Below are positions 45,345-54,518 of a DNA stretch of 64,000 nucleotides, piece after piece. The stretch lies in contig NZ_KB900626.1 of NCBI RefSeq assembly GCF_000379125.1, forward strand, positions 560,014 through 624,013, written 5' to 3'. Each line of letters starts with the position of its first letter. The first letter of the stretch is position 1. Position numbers and translations under genes: made by a program. Source of the stretch: Methylosinus sp. LW4 (GTDB lineage: Bacteria > Pseudomonadota > Alphaproteobacteria > Rhizobiales > Beijerinckiaceae). The notes beneath the pieces were generated by a model that saw nothing but the letters and a program-made list of their open reading frames with translations, did no database searches and was not told where the DNA came from.

Positions 45345-46514
45345 ATGTCACGCCGCAACTTCAGCCAACCTTCGCTCGCCGACGCATTCGTGAAAGCCTA
45401 TTCTCGTCCTGGTGGGTTTCTAGAAGATATCGCCAAGACGTTCGAGTGGAGCGCGTTCGACGTTATTTTGCGTCCGCTGCATTCTTCGAGCGACGGCGCG
45501 CCGGCCTATCCGCCACTGACCATGTTCAAGATCGTGCTGTTGCAGCAGTGGCATGGGCTGTCCGACCCCGCCGCCGAGGGGGCTGTGCGCGATCGCCTGT
45601 CGTTTCGGCGCTTTTGCGGGGGGGCGCTGGACGAGGAGACGCCGGACCATTCATCGATCTGGCGGTTTCGACAGCAGTTCGCCAAGCTCGGCCTCGACGA
45701 GAAACTACTTGCCGACGTCAATCGACAACTTGACGCGCGCGGGCTGATCGTGAAGCGCGGCGCGCTGGTCGACGCCACTATCATCGCGGCCGCCGTGAAG
45801 CAGCCGCCCCACGACGAGCACGGCTGTCCGGGGAAGGTTTTTCGGTTGTAAAGAGGTTGGTTGAGGACTCGCGCAGATTGCGAAATCTGCCTTCGGACCG
45901 TTCTTCCAGCCTCTTTCGTCCGTGTTTTCACGAAACAGCCGCCGCATAGACAACGTCGGGGCCAATCTTTGGTTGAGAAGCAGACCAAAAAGACTCGCTT
46001 ACATTGTACCCAAGTTTTCCCCGGACAGCCGTGCACGACGAGGGGCAGGTCAATCCGCGCGACCCGGACGCGACTTTCACCAAGAAGAACGGCGAGAACT
46101 ACTTCGGCTACAAGGCGCATCTGGCGGTCGACGAAGAAAGCGGCATCGCGCGCCGAGTGGCGATGACGAGCGCCGATCTGCACGACAGCCAGCGCGGCGA
46201 GGCGATGATCCAGGGCAATGAAGAGGCCTATTACGGCGACACGAGGCATATGATAGCGCCGAGCCACGCAAGGCGTTGAACGACAAGAAGATCGACGACA
46301 AGATCGCCTATCAGGCGAAGCGCGGAGCGCGACAGCCCTACTGGCAGAGATGGTTCAACAAGACGGCGTCGAGCGCGCCAACGCGACGATGAAGAACTGG
46401 TATGGTATGGCGCGAGCACGCTACCGCAGCCTCGCGCGCAACAATTGTCATCTTCAGTTCGTCGTCATGGCGATGAACATGAAGCGGGCGCGGGTTCTCG
46501 AAGCGGCGGCATGA
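45345..46514 (+). pseudogene. Second IS5-like transposase, split by a MITE and frameshifted
   Basis: The first 160 residues are a good IS5-type N terminus (PSLADAFVKAYSRPGGFLED, TMFKIVLLQQWHGLSDP, FRRFCGG, DHSSIWRFRQQFAKLGL, LVDATIIAA). The frame is broken by a 217-bp insertion at 45818-46034. It resumes as GQVNPRDPDATFTKKNGENYFGYKAHLAVDEESG and HDSQRGEAMIQGNEEAY, then shifts frame again for KIDDKIAYQAKRGARQPYW, ATMKNWYGMARARYRSLARNN and HLQFVVMAMNMKRA. It is a dead transposase. Restoring the pre-insertion sequence would join VKQPPHDE directly to GQVNP. Confidence 0.88.
45818..46034. mobile_element. 217-bp miniature inverted-repeat element (MITE) with 7-8 bp target duplication
   Basis: The ends are GCACGGCTGTCCGGGGAA (45818-45835) and its exact reverse complement (46017-46034). 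ACGACGA flanks both sides (45811-45817 and 46035-46041); with the shared G the duplication could be 8 bp. Removing element plus one duplication restores the interrupted transposase reading. It encodes no protein and must have moved in trans. The helper family cannot be named from these ends alone. Confidence 0.9.
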
Positions 46515-46747
46515 TGCCGCGAGGGGAGAGGTGTGCCCCGAACTAGACAGGGATGCGAAAAAATGACCGGCTGACGGCACAGAGCATTGCGCCAGATCGC
46601 GCGCGGGCGCATCAAAGCCCGTCGATTGCGGCCGAAAAACCATAAACGCCGAGACCTCGGCTATTCTGCGAAGCGCTCTGTCCTGATTCATTCTCCGAGG
46701 TTCAAGACGAAAGCGGCGTTGGCCGCCAACAGGAGTGCAAATAGCCA

Positions 46748-47542
46748 ATGACAGTTACTTCTAATATATCAGAGTCTGTATCTGTTATAATTCCATTTTA
46801 TAATTCAAGCTCCACTCTAAGGCGAGCCTTAACCTCAGTGTATTGCCAGTCAATTCAGGTAATTGAAGTAATTGTAGTTAATGACTGTTCTTCAAATAAG
46901 GAAACTGAGCTTGCGTTATCAATAATTGCTGACTTTGCTCGAGTTAGAGTTATTCATCACAATCGCAACATGGGACCTTCTGCCGCACGAAACTCTGGAA
47001 TTAGGGAGGCCGTCGGAAGCTTCATAGCGCTTCTGGACTCTGACGATTTTTGGATGGAGGATAAATTACGAATTTGCTTGAGTACAATGAATAATTTAGG
47101 AGTAGATTTTTTAGGCCACAATACCACGGTAGGCAGCATATCGCGGCCTTCGTTGATTGATATGCTACATGGTTTTCAAGCCGTTTATAGAATAAATCGC
47201 CTAGACATATATATATCAACATCACAATTTGCGCCGTCGACAGTTGTGTTTCGCAAAGGGGCTATGCCCGTGATATTTGATGAGTCAATTTACCTATCCG
47301 AAGACTATAGATTGTGGGGGGAGCTCGTATTTCTTGGCTATAGACTCTATAAACTAAAAAAGTGCCTTTCCGTGAGAGACGAGCCACACATAAAAGGAAA
47401 TGGGCTGACAGGAAATGTAGATCGACTACGCTCTGCGCACATTTTAACGCATACATATTTTGTGCAAAGGGGGTATGTTGGCGCCCTACTAGGCCAGATG
47501 GCCACTATTTTCCTGAAATTAAAATACATCCGGCATAGATAA
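46748..47542 (+). CDS. Family 2 glycosyltransferase
   Basis: The 264-residue GT-A enzyme has the usual start VSVIIPFYNSSSTLRRALTSV. The nucleotide-sugar motifs are EVIVVNDCSSN, NMGPSAARNSGI and the metal-binding LLDSDDFW (DxD-type). EDYRLWGEL corresponds to the acceptor-side ED motif. Base composition is much lower in GC than the flanking insertion sequences. The gene is 5 bases before the next glycosyltransferase and co-directional, so they are co-transcribed. It would add one sugar to the lipid-linked repeat unit; donor and acceptor are unknown. Confidence 0.9.
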   Translation: MTVTSNISESVSVIIPFYNSSSTLRRALTSVYCQSIQVIEVIVVNDCSSNKETELALSIIADFARVRVIHHNRNMGPSAARNSGIREAVGSFIALLDSDDFWMEDKLRICLSTMNNLGVDFLGHNTTVGSISRPSLIDMLHGFQAVYRINRLDIYISTSQFAPSTVVFRKGAMPVIFDESIYLSEDYRLWGELVFLGYRLYKLKKCLSVRDEPHIKGNGLTGNVDRLRSAHILTHTYFVQRGYVGALLGQMATIFLKLKYIRHR

Positions 47543-47547
47543 CAGCT

Positions 47548-48609
47548 ATGATATATATTATACTTGTTAATTGGCGTAGATACAGTGACACGATCGAGTG
47601 TCTCGAATCATTGATGCGGATCGATGCTCCGCCATTTAAAATTGTTCTCGTAGACAATGAAAGTATGGAGCCCGGAATTGATCTGATTAGCCAGTGGGCG
47701 GACGGCTTGCTTTCTATAGATATGTCGAGTTCTGCGTGGAGCGAAGCCCCTAGGGAACGTCTTCGCGAACCAACATTGTCAACGTGGACGGCGGAGGGAT
47801 TGGGCAGCCAACCTCAGGCGCTTATAACATTAATTCGTGTAAGTGATAACACCGGCTTTGCAGCAGCAAACAACCTCGGTATTCGTCTTGCGCTGACGGA
47901 TACAGATTGCACTCATGTATGGCTCCTCAATAATGATACAATTGTAGATCATCGTTCCCTAACTGCTCTTCTTGATCGAGTGGGTCGAGACCGCTCAATT
48001 GGAGTTTGCGGTTCGACATTACTATACTATGACACGCCTAAAACTATCCAAAGTCTTGGAGGAGTATTTGATCCCGTGCGCGGACGGGGAACCAATTTAG
48101 GAATAGGCAAGCCATTGCAGTTAATGCCTACAACGGAACAAATAGAGAGTAGGCTTGAGTACGTGATCGGGGCGTCCATGCTAGTTACACGTCAATTCCT
48201 CGAAGTAGTAGGTTTGATGGAAGAATCCTATTTCTTATATTTCGAGGAGCTCGATTGGGAGCGTCGCTCGCATCGACGTTTCAAACATGCTTGGGCGCGA
48301 GAATCATTTGTTTATCACAAAGAAGGGGCGTCGCTCGGAACAAGTTCACGAGGACGGCCGAGCGATGTGTCCTTATATTGCTTCAATTTAAACTTTCTAA
48401 AATTTCTAGCCACTTTTCACCCTTCCTTAGTACCGGCGGGGGTTATAATAGTATTTTTTAAGTCCATCGTCGCAGTGAAAAAGCGGGACATTGATGCTTT
48501 ACGTACATTTTGGACAGTAATGTACGACTTCCTTTGGACAGGACACCCGACACGAACCGGTCTTGAGCGCTTCTCGGCGAAGAGGCGTGCGACGCGCGGA
48601 AAAATATGA
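47548..48609 (+). CDS. Family 2 glycosyltransferase, rhamnosyltransferase-like
   Basis: The 353-residue protein resembles WbbL/RfbF-type rhamnosyltransferases. It starts with YIILVNWRRYSDTIECLESL and IVLVDNESMEPG, has SDNTGFAAANNLGI and VWLLNNDTIVDHRSL (the NND donor motif), GASMLVTRQFLEVVGLMEES and FLYFEELDWERRSHR (catalytic ED region). An insert of about 40 residues after VDNES is longer than usual. It follows the previous GT2 with a 5-base gap. An IS630 remnant begins directly after its stop codon, so the operon is broken at this point by insertion. Confidence 0.9.
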   Translation: MIYIILVNWRRYSDTIECLESLMRIDAPPFKIVLVDNESMEPGIDLISQWADGLLSIDMSSSAWSEAPRERLREPTLSTWTAEGLGSQPQALITLIRVSDNTGFAAANNLGIRLALTDTDCTHVWLLNNDTIVDHRSLTALLDRVGRDRSIGVCGSTLLYYDTPKTIQSLGGVFDPVRGRGTNLGIGKPLQLMPTTEQIESRLEYVIGASMLVTRQFLEVVGLMEESYFLYFEELDWERRSHRRFKHAWARESFVYHKEGASLGTSSRGRPSDVSLYCFNLNFLKFLATFHPSLVPAGVIIVFFKSIVAVKKRDIDALRTFWTVMYDFLWTGHPTRTGLERFSAKRRATRGKI

Positions 48610-49119
48610 CTAGTGCACTGACGCCGACATAGGATTCACAATTGGGTCTCGGCGTGCGAGTCTGGGCTCATGGCTCAGACTGTCAGAAATATCCTTCGGG
48701 ATGAAGACCGCGAGCGACTGGACGCGATCGCCTCTGATCGCTCTCGGGCGCCCGAACATATCCAACGCGCAAAGATCGTGCTCTTTTTCGCCGAACGGCT
48801 CCCGGTTCTGGAGATCGCCCGGCGCACTGGCGTCAGCCGTCCAGCAGTCTGGCGCTGGCAGCAGCGCTATGGAGAGGAAGGAGTCGACGGCCTGTTGCGC
48901 GACAAGACTCAAGCCGGCCCGCGCCCGGCTCGACGCGAAGCTCGTCGCCAGATTTCTCGAACTGACCTGCTCGGAGTCGCTCGGCGCCGCCACTCATTGG
49001 ACGGGCCGCGCCATGACGAAGATCAAGGGGATTTCGCTGCGGGCGGTGCTGCGCCTCTGGGAAAAGCATCGCCTCCAGTCGCATCGCATCCGCACCTTCA
49101 AGCGCTCGAGCGATCCGTA
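48610..49119 (+). pseudogene. IS630 family element, truncated after the N-terminal half
   Basis: The left end CTAGTGCACTGA begins at 48610 next to the glycosyltransferase stop; the same end occurs at 60490 and 61614 in the longer copy. The transposase starts at 48670 (MAQTVRNILRDEDRERL, HIQRAKIVLFFAERLPVLEI, SRPAVWRWQQRYGEEGVDGL). It shifts frame near 48920 (ARLDAKLVARFLELTCSE, RAMTKIKGISLRAVLRLWEK) and stops abruptly at RSSDP near 49118. There it abuts an ISAs1 remnant in the opposite orientation. The catalytic domain is absent. Confidence 0.85.
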
Positions 49120-49120
49120 A

Positions 49121-49693
49121 TTCGAACCTCGATGCGCCCATGGTCGCGGGCGGTCGTCCCGTGAGCGTCGCAGGCCGCGCGCTCGCGCTCGAAATTGCCG
49201 ATGGTGACGAGCGCGACTTTCAGCTCTTCGAGCAGCAGCGGAACGGCAACGATCTCGGTGCTCTTCTAGTCGACCGCTCCCTGGCCGAGCACGAGGCGTT
49301 GGCGCGAGGCCCGGGCGGAAACCAGATGCAACGGCAAGCCGTCTTGGCCATGCGGCGCGAGGGTCCGACCGTCGATCACCACAAAGTCGGGCTCCTTCTC
49401 GCGCAGGCTTTCCACCCAATTAGCGGGCATTCGGAACAGAGCGAGGCCGGCAGCGCATTCATCACATTGTTGAGCGCGTAATGGGAGGGAACGCCCTTCT
49501 CGCAGGGCCGGAGACGGCGCAGAAAGTTGGGCTTCTGCTAGGATCAGCGCTCGATCGCGTAGAAATCCTCGGCCCAGGCCATTGTCACGCACAGGACGAT
49601 CAGCAGGATTTCCGGCAGGGGAAAGACGACCTACCAAGCGTGGCGTGGGTGCTTGAGGGCGGAAAAATGGTCGACAAGGCTGGTCTTGGACAT
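49121..49693 (-). pseudogene. ISAs1 family transposase remnant
   Basis: Read on the minus strand from ATG at 49693, the frame gives MSKTSLVDHFSALKHPRHAW, then a stop, VVFPLPEILLIVLCVTMAWA, EDFYAIER and another stop. Further on, another frame reads WVESLREKEPDFVVIDGRTL, LPLHLVSARASRQRLVLGQ, and finally HGRIEVRI near the truncated end. These are ordered ISAs1 motifs with several stops, frameshifts and internal losses. Its end joins the IS630 fragment at about 49120, so one element inserted into or replaced part of the other. Confidence 0.8.
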
Positions 49694-49905
49694 CGGAGGC
49701 CTCAGAGGTTCGAGGCCCACTATGAATGACGGCAATTCTCGAGCCGAAATTCCCCACCCGTTCAAGCGATTGCCGTGCTTGTTCCGCTATCGCTTTTGCT
49801 CGGAAACGAATACGTAGGCAGGCTCCTGAGTTCGGACGTATGCACCTCGGGCACCACAAAAGAAACCCTCGGCCAAACCGGACTGCCCAATCTCGGAATT
49901 TTCCT

Positions 49906-50787
49906 ATGAACAGCCCACTAATTAGCATCGTGATTCCCGCTTATAATCGCGAGAAAGAAATAAAGCGCTCTTTGATCAGCGTTTTAAATCAAACGTACTC
50001 CAATATCGAAGTTATAGTTGTAGACGACAATTCACACGATAATACAATAGAAGAAGCGCTATCTATTGGCGACAAACGAATCAAAATTGTACGCCATTCT
50101 CAAAACAAAGGTGCCTCTGCGGCGCGCAATACCGGAATTAAATCGGCCATTGGACAGTTAATAGCGTTTCAAGACACAGATGACGTATGGCTACCTCACA
50201 AATTGAAGAAGCAATTAGCGGTTCTTCAGGCAAACCCTGAAAGTAAATTCGGATTTGGGCCTTTTATTCGTGTATCACAAGACAGAGTAAAAGTATTTGG
50301 GCATTTATGTCATGCAGACGAAAAAGCAATCATCAACAGTATTGTTCGAACTAACCAGGTCAGCCCACAAACTGTAATTGCGGATACCGCATTTATGCGT
50401 CAACATGGCATGTTTGATTGCGATTTTGTCCGCTACGAGGACTGGGATCTCGCGCTACGAATCTGTCGGTTAACTCCGATTGCCTATGATCCAGAACCGC
50501 TCGCTATTGTATTCGAAACGCCTGGGAGCTTGTCGAGTGATATCTTGCAAGATGGAATTGCCCGCCTTAGGATTGCAAACAAGCATTTAGAAAAGTTCGA
50601 TATGCACAAGGCATATTTGGCGCTAAATTATGCCGAGGCCGCGCATTCTTTTGCGAGAAGCGGGAAGTTCGTGGACGCAGTTGATTGCGGCTATTCTGCC
50701 CTTCAATGTTCGCCAATCACGCCAGGGGTTTGGGTTCGCTTGCTTAAGGCATCTTTTAGGGCGCTACGGTTCAGTCTTTCTTTCTAA
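49906..50787 (+). CDS. Family 2 glycosyltransferase (first of a tandem pair)
   Basis: From the ATG before NSPLISIVIPAYN this is 293 residues; the open frame upstream of it runs through ISAs1 debris. Motifs are IVIPAYNREKEIKRSLISVL, VIVVDDNSHDN, NKGASAARNTGI and FQDTDDVW (DxD), then RYEDWDLALRI. The C-terminal third (YAEAAHSFARSGKFVDAV) is helical. It is clearly paralogous to the gene at 50885, including the TPGSLSSDI versus TPGNLSSNV region. It adds a sugar in repeat-unit assembly, with unknown specificity. Confidence 0.9.
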   Translation: MNSPLISIVIPAYNREKEIKRSLISVLNQTYSNIEVIVVDDNSHDNTIEEALSIGDKRIKIVRHSQNKGASAARNTGIKSAIGQLIAFQDTDDVWLPHKLKKQLAVLQANPESKFGFGPFIRVSQDRVKVFGHLCHADEKAIINSIVRTNQVSPQTVIADTAFMRQHGMFDCDFVRYEDWDLALRICRLTPIAYDPEPLAIVFETPGSLSSDILQDGIARLRIANKHLEKFDMHKAYLALNYAEAAHSFARSGKFVDAVDCGYSALQCSPITPGVWVRLLKASFRALRFSLSF

Positions 50788-50884
50788 GCCATGGCCCTAT
50801 CTTCGGTTAGTCGAACAGTCGGCGTCTCTTTGGTAGTCTTTCACTGGGTCGTGGAGACCGCTTTGGTTAAAGATTGGAGTTTGT

Positions 50885-51754
50885 ATGACGGAAGTCAGCA
50901 TAATCCTGCCCACATATAATCGTGGGCTCTATATTCGACGGGCTATTGACAGCGTTCTATCGCAGACGTTTCAAGATTTTGAATTAATAGTCGTTGATGA
51001 TTGTTCGACGGACGATACATGTAATATATTGTCAGAATACTCAGATAAGAGAATGCGAGTTATTGTTAATGAACAGAGTGTAGGAGCGGCTGTTGCGCGG
51101 AATACTGGAATTAACTCGGCAAAAGGTAACTATATCGCATTTCAAGATTCGGACGATGTTTGGCTGATAGATAAGCTGGAGCGCCAGATAAAGCGGTTAA
51201 AAGAGCGGAGTGACTGCCAATTGTGCTTTGGGTCGTTTATTTTATTTGATCATGGGCAAGCTAAAATGAAAGGCCTCTTCGCAGAGCATGTTGTTGATTT
51301 GCGAAAGACGCTACTAAAAGAGAACGTAATTACTCCACAAACAATAGTAGCTCGAGCTGAGTTCTTGAAGCGTCATGGAACATTTGATCCTGCATTTCCG
51401 CGATACATGGACTGGGACTTGGCATTACGCGTTTCAGCCCTAACGGAAGTGCTCTACGAGCCTGAGCCGCTGGTTGTGGTGTTTTCGACGCCAGGTAACC
51501 TATCGAGTAATGTTTGGAATGATTTCGTTGCGCGAGAAAGACTGGCCATGAAGCATCGCGAGAAATTCGAGGGGCACGACCGTGAACGTGCCGTCAACCT
51601 CGCTGAGGCGGCCCATTCGGCAATTGTGTCGCGACAATATTGGGTTGGAACCAGGACGTTTGTCTCTGCACTGCGCGCTAAGCCAACGAGTTGGGCGGTA
51701 TGGAGCCGGCTGTGCAAATCGATTTTTCGTGCAATCGAGTCGGCGTACCGGTGA
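50885..51754 (+). CDS. Family 2 glycosyltransferase (second of a tandem pair)
   Basis: This 289-residue GT-A enzyme has VSIILPTYNRGLYIRRAIDS, ELIVVDDCSTDD, GAAVARNTGINS and FQDSDDVW as nucleotide-sugar motifs, RYMDWDLALRV, and the shared C-terminal NLAEAAHSAIVSRQYW. It aligns end to end with the preceding gene, indicating tandem duplication with divergence. The 97-base gap contains TTGGAG just before the ATG. The two enzymes probably add successive or alternative sugars. An IS3 element follows about 265 bases downstream; that gap holds nothing I recognise. Confidence 0.9.
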   Translation: MTEVSIILPTYNRGLYIRRAIDSVLSQTFQDFELIVVDDCSTDDTCNILSEYSDKRMRVIVNEQSVGAAVARNTGINSAKGNYIAFQDSDDVWLIDKLERQIKRLKERSDCQLCFGSFILFDHGQAKMKGLFAEHVVDLRKTLLKENVITPQTIVARAEFLKRHGTFDPAFPRYMDWDLALRVSALTEVLYEPEPLVVVFSTPGNLSSNVWNDFVARERLAMKHREKFEGHDRERAVNLAEAAHSAIVSRQYWVGTRTFVSALRAKPTSWAVWSRLCKSIFRAIESAYR

Positions 51755-52019
51755 CACTGCACTGTGGGCACGCATCTGTCGGTTATAGAAACACAGGAAG
51801 CGACATGGTTGTAGGCGAGAGGACGGCGCGAGCGCTCCTGCAATAAGGTCTCTCCGAGGAAGGTAAGAAAGCGTAGGGGTAGATGGTGACCAGCCCGGGA
51901 TGCCTCGATGTAACGTCCTTTCGGCGTTGACGCTCAAGACGGATCGTCGGGATGCTGACGTGCCCCTGAAAAATCCCACCAGCATCGAATAGAGTCCGGC
52001 CGATAGCAGGACGGACACG

Positions 52020-52286
52020 ATGAAGAAGAAACGGTTCACGGAAGAGCAGATCATCGGGATTTTGCGGGAGCAGGAAGCCGGCGCGAAGGCGGTGGACCTC
52101 GCGCGCAAATATGCGGTTTCGGAGACGACGCTCTACAATTGGAAGGCCAAGTTCGGCGGCATGGACGTTTCGGAGGCCAAGCGGCTGAAGGCGCTGGAGG
52201 AGGAAAACGCGCGTCTGAAGAAGCTCTTGGCCGACCAGATGCTCGACGCGGCGGCGATGCGTGAGCTTCTGGGAAAAAAATGGTAG
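52020..52286 (+). CDS. IS3 family transposase OrfA
   Basis: The 88-residue protein MKKKRFTEEQIIGILREQEA is a typical IS3 OrfA: an N-terminal helix-turn-helix (AVDLARKYAVSETTLYNWKAKFGG) and a leucine-zipper tail (LKALEEENARLKKLLADQ). It overlaps orfB by 7 bases, the arrangement used for programmed frameshifting to OrfAB. OrfA is intact, but its partner is interrupted by an IS256 element 0.6 kb downstream, so the IS3 copy is dead. Confidence 0.93.
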   Translation: MKKKRFTEEQIIGILREQEAGAKAVDLARKYAVSETTLYNWKAKFGGMDVSEAKRLKALEEENARLKKLLADQMLDAAAMRELLGKKW

Positions 52287-52870
52287 GGCCCGCCGTCAAG
52301 CGCGAAGCCGTCGCGCACCTTCGGGCCGTCATGGGCCTGTCGGAACGTCGGGCCTGCCGGATCGTCGCGATCGATCGCAAGACGGCGCGCTTCGCGTCGA
52401 AGCGTCCGGCCGACGCCGAGCTTCGCGCTCTCGCCAATGCGCGTCGGCGCTTCGGCTACCGGCGGCTGTTCGTCTTGCTCCGTCAACGGGGCGAGCGCTC
52501 GGGCAAGAACCGCATCTATCGGCTCTACCGCGAGGAAGGGCTGACGGTGAGGAAGCGCCGCGCGCGCCGCCGCGCCGTGGGAACACGGGCGCCGATTGTC
52601 GTCGAGGCGAAGCCGAATGCGCGATGGTCTCTCGACTTCGTGCACGACCAGCTCGCCAGTGGCCGACGATTCCGCATCCTGAACATCGTCGACGACGTAA
52701 CGCGGGAATGCCTGGCGGCGATCCCGGACACATCGATCTCCAGCAAGCGGGTGGCGCGCGAGCTGTCGGCGTTGATCGAAAGGCGCGGCAGGCCCGGCAT
52801 GATCGTTTCCGACAATGGGACGGAGTTCACCTCGAACGCCGTCCTGTCCTGGTCGGAGGCGAACAAGGTG
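52280..52870 (+). pseudogene. IS3 family transposase OrfB, 5' part interrupted by IS256
   Basis: About 197 residues are readable: VGPAVKREAVAHLRAVMGLS, RRFGYRRLFVLLRQRG and the start of the integrase core with the first catalytic aspartate (WSLDFVHDQLASGRRFRIL) and the second (IVSDNGTEFTSNAVL). The sequence breaks at SEANKV, where IS256 is inserted. The missing C-terminal part, from [13 protein letters not shown] to SSLGYATPA, is found at 54134-54337 on the opposite strand. Confidence 0.92.
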
Positions 52871-54127
52871 GGACTGTCAGGAATCTTGTGTGCGGGGCCA
52901 TAGTAGAACCGCCGGAGGCGGGCTATGGCGATCAAGAAGGACACACTGGACCAATTGCTGTCGGGACGCGATCCTAAGGAGGTTTTTTCCAAGGACGGCC
53001 TGTTCGACGAGCTGAAGAAGGCGCTGGCCGAACGGGTTCTGAACGCGGAGATGGACGACTATCTCGAGAGCGAAGCGGCGGCGGGCAAGGCGAACCACCG
53101 CAACGGCTATTCGAAGAAGACCGTGCTGACCGAGACGTCGAAGATCGACATCAGGGTCCCGCGGGACCGGGAGGGGAGCTTCGATCCCAAGCTGATCGCG
53201 CGCTATCAGCGCCGCTTTCCCGGCTTCGACGAGAAAATCGTGTCGATGTATGCGCGCGGCATGACGGTGCGCGAGATCCGGGGCCATTTGCTCGAGCTCT
53301 ACGGTCTGGAGGTCTCGCCCGATCTGATCTCGACGGTCACCGACGCCGTGCTGGAGACCGTCGCCGAATGGCAGAACCGGCCGCTCGAGGCGATGTATCC
53401 CTTGGTTTTCTTCGACGCTTTGCGCGTCAAAATCCGCGATGAGGGCCTAGTTCGCAACAAGGCCGTCTATGTCGCGCTCGGCGTCACGCCCGATGGAACG
53501 AAGGACATTTTGGGGCTTTGGATCGAAACCTCGGAGGGCGCCAAATTCTGGCTTCGGGTGATGAACGAGCTGAAGAACCGCGGCGTCGGCGACATTCTGA
53601 TCGCCGTGGTCGACGGCCTGAAGGGCTTTCCGGAGGCGATCAATGCGGTGTTTCCGCAGACGACCGTGCAGACCTGCATCGTGCATCTCATTCGAAACTC
53701 GATGGAATTCGCTTCATACAAGGACCGCAACGCGATCGCCGGCGCGCTGAAGACGATCTATCGCGCCCCGACCGCCGAGGCGGCCAAGGAGGCGCTGGAC
53801 GCCTTCGACGGCGGCCATTGGGGCAAGAAATATCCGTCGATCGCGCAGGGCTGGCGGCGCAATTGGGAGCAGGTCATCCCATTTTTCGCCTTTCCGGTCG
53901 CAGTGCGGCGGATCATATACACGACGAACGCCATAGAATCCTTGAACGCGAAGCTGCGGCGCGCCGTGCGGACGAGAGGGAATTTTCCGACCGATGACGC
54001 GGCGATGAAGCTCCTCTATCTCGTCTTGCGCCAAGTCGCCGGAGAGTGGAAAATGGCGCCGCGCGAGTGGTGCGAGGCGAAAAATCAATTCGCCATCATG
54101 TTCGACGATCGCTTCGTCACGGCGTGA
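52870..54127 (+). mobile_element. IS256 family element, left end and gene
   Basis: The left terminus GGGACTGTCAGG starts at 52870, directly after AACAAGGT (52862-52869). The transposase gene follows. The matching right terminus is not at the 3' side of the gene in the expected orientation. Instead GGAACTGTCAGG with GTGTGCGGGGCC appears at 54338 as a direct copy, adjacent to the complement of AACAAGGT. The element was therefore rearranged after insertion. Confidence 0.85.
52925..54127 (+). CDS. IS256 family transposase
   Basis: The intact 400-residue mutator-type transposase contains an N-terminal helical domain ([20 protein letters not shown]), [13 protein letters not shown] and [18 protein letters not shown]. 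The DDE core shows [28 protein letters not shown] and the glutamate in [20 protein letters not shown], with the [11 protein letters not shown] region between. This gives all three catalytic carboxylates. Length is normal and no frameshift is visible, so it could still act on other IS256 copies in trans. Its start follows GGAGGCGGGCT about 5-10 nt upstream. Confidence 0.95.
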   Translation: MAIKKDTLDQLLSGRDPKEVFSKDGLFDELKKALAERVLNAEMDDYLESEAAAGKANHRNGYSKKTVLTETSKIDIRVPRDREGSFDPKLIARYQRRFPGFDEKIVSMYARGMTVREIRGHLLELYGLEVSPDLISTVTDAVLETVAEWQNRPLEAMYPLVFFDALRVKIRDEGLVRNKAVYVALGVTPDGTKDILGLWIETSEGAKFWLRVMNELKNRGVGDILIAVVDGLKGFPEAINAVFPQTTVQTCIVHLIRNSMEFASYKDRNAIAGALKTIYRAPTAEAAKEALDAFDGGHWGKKYPSIAQGWRRNWEQVIPFFAFPVAVRRIIYTTNAIESLNAKLRRAVRTRGNFPTDDAAMKLLYLVLRQVAGEWKMAPREWCEAKNQFAIMFDDRFVTA

Positions 54128-54133
54128 TGGGAA

Positions 54134-54337
54134 CGCCGGCGTCGCATAGCCGAGGGAAGAGTGCGGGCGCCGGTGATTATAATCGTGAACCCACGAGCGA
54201 ACTTTCTCTCTCGCGTGGTCGAGCCCGAAGAACAGCGTCTCGTTGAGCAGCTCGTCCCGCATGCGACCGTTGAAGCTCTCGCAGAAGCAGTTCTGCATTG
54301 GCTTGCCGGGCATGATGAAATGCCATTCGACCTTGTT
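54134..54337 (-). pseudogene. IS3 OrfB 3' part in inverted orientation
   Basis: On the minus strand this reads [20 protein letters not shown], then [20 protein letters not shown] and [16 protein letters not shown], which is the missing end of the OrfB split at 52870, with the catalytic glutamate (CESFNG). The sequence breaks off at 54134, within seven bases of the IS256 transposase stop. It begins with AACAAGGT (complement at 54330-54337), the same 8 bases that precede the IS256 left end, showing both were once flanks of one insertion. Confidence 0.9.
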
Positions 54338-54370
54338 GGAACTGTCAGGAATCTTGTGTGCGGGGCCGGC
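54338..54370 (-). repeat. Displaced right terminus of the IS256 element
   Basis: GGAACTGTCAGG, then AATCTTGTGTGCGGGGCC, copies the left terminus at 52870 with one mismatch and in the same orientation. A normal IS256 would have it inverted relative to the left end. It borders the inverted IS3 fragment. Confidence 0.85.
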
Positions 54371-54392
54371 GGACTATGCCGCCGCGCTCATC

Positions 54393-54445
54393 GCAACAGG
54401 CGATCGGCTGCGCAATCCCGACCAGCTTCGCCGATCGCCTGTTGC
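54393..54445. repeat. Perfect 16-bp inverted repeat in rearranged IS debris
   Basis: GCAACAGGCGATCGGC (54393-54408) and GCCGATCGCCTGTTGC (54430-54445) are exact reverse complements with a 21-base spacer. They lie between the displaced IS256 end and an IS5 remnant. No T-run follows, so it is not an obvious terminator; it may be a transposon end or part of the rearranged IS256 tail. Confidence 0.7.
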
Positions 54446-54518
54446 TCACCCCACGCCCGCGGGCGTATCAACCGCCGGGACTCAACTCGCCGCTGGATGA
54501 AACTTCGGGGGCAGGTCA

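Noticed and set aside
49266..49928. 220-residue minus-strand frame over the ISAs1 remnant and the next glycosyltransferase start
   Set aside because: Only its C-terminal part matches ISAs1; the rest is antisense to other sequence, so it is described as a transposase remnant instead.
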